DNA of 27,801 nucleotides from a virus. Position numbers and translations under genes: made by a program. Below are positions 14,422-20,877 of this stretch, in pieces; the first letter of the stretch is position 1, and each line of letters starts with the position of its first letter. The notes beneath the pieces were generated by a model. That model did no database searches and was not told the origin of the DNA. It was given only the letters and a program-made list of their open reading frames with translations. Where the stretch lies: the IMG/VR virus record IMGVR_UViG_3300005295_000595, positions 1 through 27,801 of that record; one strand, given 5' to 3'.

Positions 14422-14705
14422 AGGTCAAACCGTTCGGCACCGATCTTGATTATGAGATCGAATGGACGCTGGGCGACAATGAGACGATCGCCAGCAGCGA
14501 CTGGACGGTCGCCCCCGAGGAGACGGGCGGCCTCGCGGTGGTGCCGGATCAGGACCTGATCTCGGCCGCGCGCACCAATGCGATGCTGACCGGCGGCGTC
14601 TTCGGCAATCTTTACGAGGTGACCAACAGCATCGTCACCAGCTTCGGGCGGCGCGATGCGCGCACGATCACGTTCATTCTTGGCATCACGGAGGCGGAAC
14701 AGTGA
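14418..14705 (+). CDS. fiber-tail adaptor-like phage protein
   Basis: This 95-residue acidic protein matches a small phage family I recall being annotated as fiber-tail adaptor: an early DLDYEIEWT strand, LGDNETIASSDWTV, and a C-terminal RRDARTITFILGI segment that forms paired strands. The role is presumably structural, linking a fiber-type protein to the virion. The location, after three fiber-type genes and before the head-tail connectors, is consistent with this. It begins with GTG overlapping the previous stop and ends overlapping the GTG start of the next gene. The family name comes from memory of similar sequences, so treat the specific function as tentative. Confidence 0.6.
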   Translation: MKVKPFGTDLDYEIEWTLGDNETIASSDWTVAPEETGGLAVVPDQDLISAARTNAMLTGGVFGNLYEVTNSIVTSFGRRDARTITFILGITEAEQ

Positions 14706-15265
14706 GCGGCTGGCTTCCGGTCGAGACGGTGACGAAGCCCGCGGGCGTGCCGCTACCGATCGGCGTGGTGCGGGCGTGGGTGAATGTGACCGACGATAGC
14801 GAGGACGCGCTGCTGACGCTGCTCGCGCAGGCGGCGGTGGCGCATGCCGAGGATCATGCCGGCATCCGGCTGTTCACCCAGACGGTGCGGATGCGGCGGC
14901 GATGTTTCGATGCGTGCATGCGGCTGCCGATCGGGCCGATCCAGTCGATCACCACGATCGAGTATCTCGACGAGAGCGGCGCCACAGCGACGCTCGATCC
15001 GGCGGTCTATGATTTCGCGGGCGGCGCGGCGCTCCGCCCCAAGCTAAACCTCGCCGACGGCCAGAGCTGGCCGACGCTCTATCGGGCCGCGGGCGCGGTG
15101 ACGGTGACGGCGGTGGCGGGATTCGGCGGGATCAACGATCAGCGCCCGAACATCCGCATCGCGCTCGCCAAGATGGTCGCGGCCTGGTTCGACAATCGTG
15201 CCGAGGGGGATATCCCGGCGGACGCGCTGCGTATCCTCGACATGTACCGGATGCCGGTGCTCTGA
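14702..15265 (+). CDS. head-tail connector protein (gp6/YqbG-like)
   Basis: This 187-residue protein fits the phage head-tail connector (adaptor) family that binds the portal ring. The pattern is an N-terminal helical bundle (VRAWVNVTDDSEDALLTLLAQAAVAHAEDHAG), a beta region with LPIGPIQSITTIEYLDESG, and C-terminal helices (IRIALAKMVAAWFDNR). The length is normal for the phiE125 gp8-like type. It starts at GTG 14702, overlapping the preceding stop, and its TGA overlaps the ATG of the head closure gene by one base, so the connector genes form a translationally coupled set. The family call is confident even though no enzymatic residues are involved. Confidence 0.85.
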   Translation: MSGWLPVETVTKPAGVPLPIGVVRAWVNVTDDSEDALLTLLAQAAVAHAEDHAGIRLFTQTVRMRRRCFDACMRLPIGPIQSITTIEYLDESGATATLDPAVYDFAGGAALRPKLNLADGQSWPTLYRAAGAVTVTAVAGFGGINDQRPNIRIALAKMVAAWFDNRAEGDIPADALRILDMYRMPVL

Positions 15266-15615
15266 TGGCGATCAGGGACGCGGGGAAGCTCAATCGGCTG
15301 GTGACGATTGAAAAGCCGGTCGACACGCCCGATGGCGCCGGCGGCTACACCCGCAACTGGGTGAAGGTCGGTACCGCCAAGGTGCAGGCGACGCCGATCG
15401 CCGGCAAGGAGCAGATCCTCGCCGAGATCCCCCGCGCCACCCAGCCGTGGCGGATAGAGATGCGCTGGCGCGCCGATCTCGCTGGCGCCGAAGGGACGTC
15501 ATACCGAATGACGGCGGACTGGCTGCCGGGCAGGCATCTGGCGATCCAATCGGTCGCCGATCCTGCCGGCACGCGGCGCTGGCTGGTGCTATTCGCCGAA
15601 GCGGTGGCTTTTTGA
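15265..15615 (+). CDS. phage head closure protein
   Basis: This 116-residue protein matches the SPP1 gp16-like head closure family, which caps the connector and holds packaged DNA until the tail joins. Typical features are RDAGKLNRLVTIEKP at the start, DGAGGYTRNWV, a central strand with EMRWRADL, and a final beta hairpin before the terminus. The length is standard. It begins at ATG 15265, sharing one base with the connector stop. Its stop overlaps a tiny 11-codon frame that leads into the next gene. The call is confident on both sequence pattern and context. Confidence 0.87.
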   Translation: MAIRDAGKLNRLVTIEKPVDTPDGAGGYTRNWVKVGTAKVQATPIAGKEQILAEIPRATQPWRIEMRWRADLAGAEGTSYRMTADWLPGRHLAIQSVADPAGTRRWLVLFAEAVAF

Positions 15616-15650
15616 TGTTTCTGGTTGCGAAACATCGGGCGCTTGGGTGA
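15615..15650 (+). CDS. 11-codon bridging mini-ORF (possible reinitiation leader)
   Basis: A reading frame encoding MFLVAKHRALG starts at ATG 15615, sharing the A of the head closure TGA, and stops at TGA 15648-15650, sharing its A with the ATG of the next gene. The frame therefore exactly fills the gap with a TGATG junction at each end. No Shine-Dalgarno sequence is seen for it, which fits reinitiation by ribosomes finishing the upstream gene. A peptide function is doubtful; a translation relay is the more likely purpose. Chance remains possible. Confidence 0.3.
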   Translation: MFLVAKHRALG

Positions 15651-16126
15651 TGGCGCGGTCGCGGGTCAAAGGCGCGGCCTCGCTCAGGCGGTTGTTGCGT
15701 AAGCTGCCGGATGCGATGCGGGATGATCTCGCCTGGGAATTGGGGGATATCGGGCGGCGATTGCTGGGACGCGCCCGTGCGGAGACGCCGGAGAAGTTCG
15801 GAGGTCTGCGTAGTGCGCTCAACATCTCGGTCGCGCCGAAGACGCTGGTGCTCAAGCTCGGACTGCTCACCAAGCGGCTTCAGCGCCGCTATTTCTATGG
15901 TTATGTGCTCGATCAGGGACGGCGGTCGCGGGTGGTCGAGGCCAAGCGGCGCACGCCGAGCGGCGGGATTTCGACCTACGCGATGCGTATCCGGGGGATC
16001 AGCCAGGAGCGCTATAATTTCGTGTTCGGTCGCCGCGCCGACTTCATCCGGAACGAACTACCGAAGCTCCGGAAATCGCTACACAATGTTCTGAGCAAGG
16101 TCTCCAAGGGCGTCGGCAATGACTGA
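15650..16126 (+). CDS. HK97 gp10-like tail connector/completion protein
   Basis: This 158-residue basic protein belongs to the HK97 gp10-like group of neck or tail-terminator proteins. It opens with SRVKGAASLRRLLRKLPDAMRDDL, followed by an RARAETPEKFGGLRSAL segment typical of the family (helix, then TP..GGLR), then a beta region and a C-terminal helix. ATG 15650 shares its A with the stop of the preceding mini-ORF; GTG 15647 is an in-frame alternative one codon upstream. Its stop overlaps the next ATG by eight bases. It most likely joins head and tail in the neck. Its exact position in the particle is inferred from the gene order. Confidence 0.8.
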   Translation: MARSRVKGAASLRRLLRKLPDAMRDDLAWELGDIGRRLLGRARAETPEKFGGLRSALNISVAPKTLVLKLGLLTKRLQRRYFYGYVLDQGRRSRVVEAKRRTPSGGISTYAMRIRGISQERYNFVFGRRADFIRNELPKLRKSLHNVLSKVSKGVGND

Positions 16127-16514
16127 CTATCAGGGCGCCCTTGAGGCGGCACTGTTCGCTCGGCTTAGTGGAATGGTGACGCTGGCTCCGGTCTATCAGC
16201 ACGCGCCGGACAATATCGCGCCGCCGGTGGTGATCATCGGCGATGCGTCAAGCGAGAATGTCGGCGCCAAGGACAGCCCCACGCTCCGCTTCGACGTGAC
16301 GATCGTCAGCATCGTGATCGGGCCGGCGCGCAAGCCGCTCAATGCGCTGCAGGCCGAGGTGTTCGCGGCACTCAACGGATGGACGCCGGACGCGACCGGA
16401 GAGGTGACATTCGGCGACGTGACGGTGACGACCGGATCGAACCGGCTGCTGCCGTCTGAAGAACCGATCTATTATGGCGAGCAATCGATCAGCGTTTTCG
16501 TGTTCGACGCCTGA
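16119..16514 (+). CDS. DUF3168 tail completion/terminator protein
   Basis: This 131-residue protein fits DUF3168, the phage tail completion (terminator) family that stops tail tube growth and joins the connector. Visible family features are LEAALFARLSG near the start, VYQHAPDNIAPPVVIIG, and a strand with RFDVTIVSIVIG followed by a helix and a C-terminal beta pair. The length is normal. The gene overlaps the previous one by eight bases. It is followed by a 67-base gap with a terminator-like hairpin, so it closes the connector cluster. Confidence is high from pattern and order. Confidence 0.85.
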   Translation: MTDYQGALEAALFARLSGMVTLAPVYQHAPDNIAPPVVIIGDASSENVGAKDSPTLRFDVTIVSIVIGPARKPLNALQAEVFAALNGWTPDATGEVTFGDVTVTTGSNRLLPSEEPIYYGEQSISVFVFDA

Positions 16515-16539
16515 GAATTTTACTGTGTGATCACTTTCG

Positions 16540-16566
16540 AAGGTCTGCCTTGCCAGCGGGCCTTTT
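16540..16566 (+). terminator. terminator-like hairpin before the tail tube gene
   Basis: AAGGTCTGC (16540-16548) can pair with GCGGGCCTT (16556-16564) across a seven-base loop, using two G-T wobbles, and the structure runs into TTTT. It lies between the connector genes and the highly expressed tail tube gene. It may reduce read-through from upstream. An internal tail promoter would then be expected between it and 16582, but there is little room. The 8-base palindrome GTGATCAC sits just upstream at 16527-16534. Confidence 0.5.
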
Positions 16567-16581
16567 CTTATGGAGGACGGC

Positions 16582-17016
16582 ATGAGTCAGAAATTGGGTA
16601 ACAGTTACCGGCTGTGGATCGAGAGCGGCACACCTGGAACTTACAATCTGGTCGCGGGCCAGCAGTCGCTAAGCTATGATCGCAAGTCGAACACGATCGA
16701 CAGCTCGACCAAGGATAACGCGCCCTACGGCACCACCGCGCCAGGGCTGTTCGATGTGTCGATCAAACTGGACGGCATCGCCGACCTGCCCGATGCCAAT
16801 GGCTTCACGCTGGCGGAGACCAACTTCAAGAGCCAGACGTCGAAGAAGTTCCAGATCCGCAAGGGTGGAGCATCGGGCAACGGCACCACTGACGTGGTGT
16901 TCGAGGCGCTGTGCAATATCCTGTCGTTCCCGATCAGCTACGGTCAGAACGACATGGTCAAATATTCGCTGGAGCTTGGCCTCGCCACCGCTCCCGTGAC
17001 CGACGCGCTGGCCTGA
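16582..17016 (+). CDS. major tail tube protein
   Basis: This 144-residue protein is the predicted tube subunit of the non-contractile tail. It has the usual tube-family pattern: a start with LGNSYRLWIESGTPGTYNLVAG, then SLSYDRKSNTIDSSTKD, a central FDVSIKLDGIADLPDANGF strand set, and a final beta segment (MVKYSLELGLA). ATG 16582 is chosen because GGAGG at 16572-16576 sits five bases upstream; the in-frame ATG at 16570 overlaps that site. The gene follows a terminator-like hairpin and precedes the chaperone genes, the standard order in siphophages and gene transfer agents. Confidence is high. Confidence 0.88.
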   Translation: MSQKLGNSYRLWIESGTPGTYNLVAGQQSLSYDRKSNTIDSSTKDNAPYGTTAPGLFDVSIKLDGIADLPDANGFTLAETNFKSQTSKKFQIRKGGASGNGTTDVVFEALCNILSFPISYGQNDMVKYSLELGLATAPVTDALA

Positions 17017-17018
17017 TC

Positions 17019-17426
17019 ATGACGCGAGCGAACAAAACGCGAGGTGAGAGCGGCATTGTCCTCGACGGCGTATCCTATGTGCTGCGGCCAAGCTTCGAGG
17101 CGCTTGAGGCGATCGAGGATGAGACCGGCAAGGGTCTTGGCCGGTTGCTCGCCGAAGCGACGCGCGGTGACCTGACTGTCAAAGCCACCGCTACCGTGAT
17201 CACCGAGTGCATCCGCGCGCAGGGTAGGGCAACGGGCGATGACGGCATGGCCAAGGTCAACACCGACAAGATCGGCAAGCTGATGATGACGATGGACGGC
17301 GGATATGTCGCCGCGCTGGGCATCATCATCGATCTGATCTCGACCGCGCTCACCGGCGGATATTCCGTCGAGGGGGAAGTGGTGGCGCCGACGGGGACAG
17401 CGAAGAAAGCTCCCGCCGGCGCCTGA
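17019..17426 (+). CDS. tail assembly chaperone, gene-transfer-agent family (Phage_TAC_11-like)
   Basis: This 135-residue protein resembles the gene transfer agent gp10-type tail assembly proteins. It starts with a basic stretch (MTRANKTRGES), followed by GIVLDGVSYVLRPSFEALEAIEDETGKGLGRLL, the family's typical 'evaluate helix' pattern. The C-terminal part is helical and ends in a flexible Ala/Lys tail. Such proteins coat the tape measure and help start tube assembly. ATG 17019 is preferred; the open frame extends upstream to 16911 but overlaps the tube gene. The stop overlaps the ATG of the next small chaperone gene by one base (TGATG). The second chaperone lies in the -1 frame relative to this one. 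Confidence 0.82.
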   Translation: MTRANKTRGESGIVLDGVSYVLRPSFEALEAIEDETGKGLGRLLAEATRGDLTVKATATVITECIRAQGRATGDDGMAKVNTDKIGKLMMTMDGGYVAALGIIIDLISTALTGGYSVEGEVVAPTGTAKKAPAGA

Positions 17427-17539
17427 TGGGGCTGGCGACCATGAACCTCCGATGGTCGCCGCAGACCTTCTGGTCGGCCACGCCGCATGAATTCTTCGCG
17501 GCGTGGGAAATCTTCGTGGAAATGAACAAGAGGGATTGA
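17426..17539 (+). CDS. small tail assembly chaperone (Rcc01693/Phage_TAC_6-like), 37 residues
   Basis: This gene is only 37 codons plus stop. It reads MGLATMNLRWSPQTFW, then SATPHEFFAAWEIFVEMNK. The LRWSP..FW.ATP.E core is typical of the Rcc01693 tail assembly chaperone family found between GTA gp10-like and tape measure genes in alphaproteobacterial phages and gene transfer agents. Position and motif together make it a real gene despite its length. It begins at ATG 17426, sharing the A of the preceding TGA, and stops four bases before the tape measure GTG. A second ATG at 17441 is possible. Family members are usually somewhat longer. Confidence 0.8.
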   Translation: MGLATMNLRWSPQTFWSATPHEFFAAWEIFVEMNKRD

Positions 17540-17542
17540 CCG

Positions 17543-19174
17543 GTGGCCGATGAAGTCCGCGCACTGATCCTGCAACTGAGCGCCACCACGACCCTGATGC
17601 AGTCGCAGCTGCGCGATGCGGAAGGGGTCGTCAGCAGCTTCGAGAAGAAGGGAACGCAAGCGGCCGAGCGGGTCGATCAGGCGTTCCGGAAAACGGGCGC
17701 GTCCGCCGGGCAAATGCGCGCAGGATTCCAGCAGCTCGGCTACCAGATGAACGATGTCGCGACGCAGTTCGCATCGGGGACCAAGCCGATGCAGATTTTC
17801 GCGCAGCAGGCCGGTCAGACCATGCAGGCGATTGCCCTGCTGACAGATGGTGGAAGCAAGTTCGGCGCATTTTTGACGGGTGGCTGGGGCGTCGCCATCA
17901 CGGCCGGCATCACATTCCTGGCACCGTTCATCGCCAAACTGTTTGACGCTGGCGATGCTGCGCAGAGGTCGGAACAGAAAATCCGATCCTTTGCCAATGC
18001 CGCTGAGCTCGCGAAGCGATCCGAAGAGACGCTTGCGCTGATCCAGAAGCGGGGCGAGCTGCAAAACAGCCTGAGGCGCCCGACGCCGCAGGGCACCGCC
18101 TTTTTCGCTCAAACCCTTGAGGGCAAGCGGATCAAGGCTGAGATCGATGAACTTACGAACGACATCACGACCAATCAGCGTCTGGTTGGTATTTATAATC
18201 GGAACCTTCATTCTACGGCGGAGGGATCTAACGACGTGCGGGATGCGCGTCTGCGGCTGGCCACCGCGACGGATTCGGTTTCGCGAGCCGAGGCAAATCT
18301 CAATCTCGTCAAGGCCCAGGCCAATCAGGCACTCGACGCACACCAGATCACCGAGGCGCAATATATAATCCAGGTGCGCGCTGCCCAGCAGGCGGTTGAC
18401 GCGGCGCGAACCGGGAAAGCCGCCGACACGCGCGCGACCCGTGAGGCGACCAAAGCCTATCAGGATCTTGAGCGCAGCATCGCCAGCGTCGGCACCCGTA
18501 TCGGACAGGTCGATTTCGGCAGCCTTTTCAAGCAATCCAGCCACAATATTCTCGACGATATCGGCGTGGAAGGCGGCGCTGATCTGCGCAAGCGGGTCGA
18601 CGAGATCGAGCGGGTCCGTGATGCCGCCGTCGATCAGCGTACCGAGACGATCCTGAAGGGAATCGACCAGGAGCGAGACCGAGTGAAGGGCCTCGCCCGT
18701 ACTTTTGAGGACGCATTCCATCACGGCTCGGATTCAATCTGGCAGAGCTTCAAACGTCAAGGTGAGGCGGTGATAGCGCAGCTGCTGGCACGACTTGCAG
18801 TCGCTGGGTTCAGCCAGGGCGGCATTGGCGGCGCCGGCGGTCTGGCGGGAATTTTCAAGGCATCGCTGAGTTCGGTGTTCGGCGGCGGCTATGCGGATGG
18901 CGGAAGCCCGCCGATGGGCAAGGTTAGCCTAGTCGGCGAACGTGGTCCCGAACTGTTCGTGCCGAAGGTGTCGGGGACGATCGTTCCGAACCGGGGGCTT
19001 GGCGGCGTGGTCAATCATTTCGATCTGCGCGGCGCCGTCGTCACCGAAGCGCTCTATGCCGACATGCAGCGGATCGCCTCCAGCACGGTGCGCGAGTCCG
19101 CGCCCGCCATCGTCCACGCCGCAACGGCCAACACGTTCCGCGCCGCCCGGCGGCCACGGCTTGGCGGCCGATGA
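17543..19174 (+). CDS. tail tape measure protein
   Basis: This 543-residue protein is the predicted tail-length ruler. It is largely helical, with a coiled-coil N-terminus (LILQLSATTTLMQSQLRDAE). A family-typical FQQLGYQMNDVATQFASGTKPM segment lies near residues 62-83, and a long hydrophobic stretch at about 107-133 is thought in such proteins to help DNA enter the cell. The C-terminus has GGYADGGSPPMGKVSLVGERGPELFVP, a signature of many tape measure proteins. By the usual relation of about 0.15 nm per residue the tail should be short, near 80 nm. GTG 17543 is the start, four bases after the chaperone stop. The stop overlaps the next ATG. Confidence 0.9.
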   Translation: MADEVRALILQLSATTTLMQSQLRDAEGVVSSFEKKGTQAAERVDQAFRKTGASAGQMRAGFQQLGYQMNDVATQFASGTKPMQIFAQQAGQTMQAIALLTDGGSKFGAFLTGGWGVAITAGITFLAPFIAKLFDAGDAAQRSEQKIRSFANAAELAKRSEETLALIQKRGELQNSLRRPTPQGTAFFAQTLEGKRIKAEIDELTNDITTNQRLVGIYNRNLHSTAEGSNDVRDARLRLATATDSVSRAEANLNLVKAQANQALDAHQITEAQYIIQVRAAQQAVDAARTGKAADTRATREATKAYQDLERSIASVGTRIGQVDFGSLFKQSSHNILDDIGVEGGADLRKRVDEIERVRDAAVDQRTETILKGIDQERDRVKGLARTFEDAFHHGSDSIWQSFKRQGEAVIAQLLARLAVAGFSQGGIGGAGGLAGIFKASLSSVFGGGYADGGSPPMGKVSLVGERGPELFVPKVSGTIVPNRGLGGVVNHFDLRGAVVTEALYADMQRIASSTVRESAPAIVHAATANTFRAARRPRLGGR

Positions 19175-19773
19175 CGGTCATCACCCCGCCGGCGGCGCTG
19201 CCGATCCGGCGTATCCAGTGGCAACTGCGGCAGCCAGCGCAAATCAACCGATCCGGCTGGTCAGGGCGCCGGCAGGTTGCCGGCCAACCCGGAGGCGCGG
19301 TGTGGACCGCGAGCGGAGAGTTTGCGCCGATCGTGCGCGAAGCTAACGCCCGGCCATGGCGGGCATTCTGGCTGGCGCTGCGCGGGGCGATCAACACCTT
19401 TTACCTGCCTGCGTCCGAAGGCGATCAGCATGCGCTGTCCTTCACCGCGCGGGTGAATGGCGCCGGACAGACAGGTCGCACGCTGGCGATCGACGGATTG
19501 CCCGCTAGCACCACGATTATATCTTCCGGGGCCTTGGTCAGCATCCCAACCACGAACCAGCTGCTCATGCTGACATCGGCGCTGACCAGCAACGGCTCGG
19601 GACAGGCGACGCTGGCGTTCGAGCCGGCGCTGCGCGTCTCGCCCGCAGACAATGCCATCGTCGAGACGAAAAATCCGGTGGCGCATGTTGCGCTGACATC
19701 GGACGCGAGCGGCTGGTCGGTCGATCCGGGGCAGGTTTACGGCTTCGCTTTCGATGTCGAGGAGGTGTTCTGA
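19171..19773 (+). CDS. distal tail protein (Dit-like)
   Basis: This 200-residue protein is placed as a distal tail protein because it directly follows the tape measure. It has a Dit-like arrangement: an N-terminal beta strand region (IRRIQWQLRQPAQINRSGWSG), then WRAFWLALRGAINTFYLP, and a C-terminal beta-rich domain ending in YGFAFDVEEVF. In siphophages this protein forms the ring joining tail tube and tip. I recognise the general type but not a specific named family with certainty. The ATG overlaps the tape measure stop at ATGA. Its stop overlaps an 11-codon mini-ORF that leads to the next tail gene. Confidence 0.65.
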   Translation: MTVITPPAALPIRRIQWQLRQPAQINRSGWSGRRQVAGQPGGAVWTASGEFAPIVREANARPWRAFWLALRGAINTFYLPASEGDQHALSFTARVNGAGQTGRTLAIDGLPASTTIISSGALVSIPTTNQLLMLTSALTSNGSGQATLAFEPALRVSPADNAIVETKNPVAHVALTSDASGWSVDPGQVYGFAFDVEEVF

Positions 19774-19808
19774 TGGATCGCCTCCTAAAAAATGAGGTGC
19801 GGGGATGA
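19773..19808 (+). CDS. second 11-codon bridging mini-ORF
   Basis: A frame encoding MDRLLKNEVRG starts at ATG 19773, sharing the A of the preceding TGA, and ends at TGA 19806-19808, overlapping the ATG of the next gene (ATGA). It is 36 bases long including the stop, the same length as the mini-ORF at 15615-15650, and it too fills a gap exactly. The sequence before the next gene includes GAGGTGCGGGG, which can also serve as its ribosome site, so this relay may be only partly needed. Confidence 0.3.
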   Translation: MDRLLKNEVRG

Positions 19809-20458
19809 CCCTCCCCGACGCGACGGCATGCGCCCAGCTGACGCAGGATTTCTTTCCCGCATGGGTCGGCTTTCTGGACATTGTCGGCGATCCGGTCCGG
19901 GTGACGACGGCGCAACTCTCGCTCACCTTCGCGGGCACGGGCGACGCCGATCTCGACGGCCAAGTCTTTTCGGCGGCCGATCCTTCGGTGATCGAGGTCG
20001 GCGGTGTCCGCAACGGTGACGACGGGTCGGATACGCTGACCTGTTCGCTTTCCGGCATCGTCGGGCCGGACAGTGCCCTGCTCGATGCGATGGGCGACAC
20101 CGCCAACTGGCGCGGTCGGACGGCCAGGTTGTGGTGTGTGATCTACAATATGGGCGATGTGCAACAGGGCGATGTATGGGCGTTCTATACCGGGCGCATG
20201 TCATCGCTGCGGATGGTGGGCGATCCCAGCAGCCAGACCGTCGAGCTGGAAATCGAGAATTATCTCGCGTCGCTGAAGGATGCATCGGGCCGCACCTATG
20301 ATCAGGAATATTTCGACAGCGGCGATCTCAGCTTCCGGCTGAAGGTCGCGGCGGCGAACGGCGCCACCAAGGGTGCGGCGGTGCAGACGAACGCCCAGGC
20401 CGATCACTGGCGCTATACCGTGCCGTCCATTCCCGGCACGCGGACACCTTATCTGTGA
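19805..20458 (+). CDS. minor tail protein, tail-tip hub component
   Basis: This 217-residue acidic, beta-rich protein sits where gene transfer agents and lambda-like phages encode a minor tail protein (DUF2163/gpL-like position). Visible features are ACAQLTQDFFPAWVGFLDIVGDPVR at the start, DGSDTLTCSLSGIVG in the middle and YDQEYFDSGDLSFRLKVAAANG near the end. No enzymatic motif is seen. The order distal tail protein, this protein, NlpC-like protein, J-like tip protein is standard, and the role is most likely structural in the tail tip. The exact family is uncertain. The stop overlaps the next gene's GTG. Confidence 0.65.
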   Translation: MTLPDATACAQLTQDFFPAWVGFLDIVGDPVRVTTAQLSLTFAGTGDADLDGQVFSAADPSVIEVGGVRNGDDGSDTLTCSLSGIVGPDSALLDAMGDTANWRGRTARLWCVIYNMGDVQQGDVWAFYTGRMSSLRMVGDPSSQTVELEIENYLASLKDASGRTYDQEYFDSGDLSFRLKVAAANGATKGAAVQTNAQADHWRYTVPSIPGTRTPYL

Positions 20459-20871
20459 TCCGTCGGTCGAATTGGGAGCGGCGGCTGGCGGTCTATCTGG
20501 ACGGCCATCGCGGTGCGGTGTTCCGCTACGGCAGGCTCGATTGCGCGCTGTTCGCGGCGGGGGCCGTGAAGGCGATGACGGGGAAGGACCCGGCGCGCGG
20601 CTTCCGGAGCAAATATCGCAGCCAGGCCAGCGCGGTGCGTGCGATCCGCGCCGCTGGCTTCGAGGATCTCGCGGCGGTCGTCTCAAGCAAGTTCGAGGCG
20701 ATCGCGCCGGCTTTTGCGCGGCGCGGCGATCTCGTGATGGACCGCGACGGCAGCCTCGGCGTCTGCGTCGGGCGCGAGGCGCTGTTCGTCGGCGAAGAAG
20801 GCGGACTTGCCGGGCTGGTGCGGCAGCCGATCAGCGCGTGGGCGAAAGCCTGGCGGGTGGCGTTCGGATAA
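20455..20871 (+). CDS. DUF6950/NlpC-P60-like tail protein
   Basis: This 138-residue protein resembles DUF6950, a group related to NlpC/P60 cysteine peptidases and encoded just before tail-tip genes. The visible nucleophile motif is RLDCALFAAG, placing Cys30 at the start of a helix as in NlpC/P60 enzymes. The expected catalytic His is not apparent: the later RRGDLVM strand is followed by GSLGVCVGREALFVG without a His. It may therefore be a degenerate or differently built enzyme. Its homologues sit in the tail tip, where peptidoglycan cutting would assist DNA entry. It starts at GTG 20455, overlapping the previous stop, and ends six bases before the J-like gene. Confidence 0.72.
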   Translation: MIRRSNWERRLAVYLDGHRGAVFRYGRLDCALFAAGAVKAMTGKDPARGFRSKYRSQASAVRAIRAAGFEDLAAVVSSKFEAIAPAFARRGDLVMDRDGSLGVCVGREALFVGEEGGLAGLVRQPISAWAKAWRVAFG

Positions 20872-20877
20872 GGCGCC

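Noticed and set aside
16911-17018. 36-codon extension of the GTA-type chaperone into the tail tube gene
   Set aside because: It overlaps the tube gene in another frame and lacks family similarity; ATG 17019 fits the family start.
17395-17430. Programmed -1 frameshift between the two tail chaperone genes, as in lambda G/GT
   Set aside because: The second gene is in the -1 frame and the nearby -1 frame is open, but the only A-rich tract (AAGAAAG) is not a canonical slippery heptamer. A TGATG overlap offers a simpler route to separate translation.
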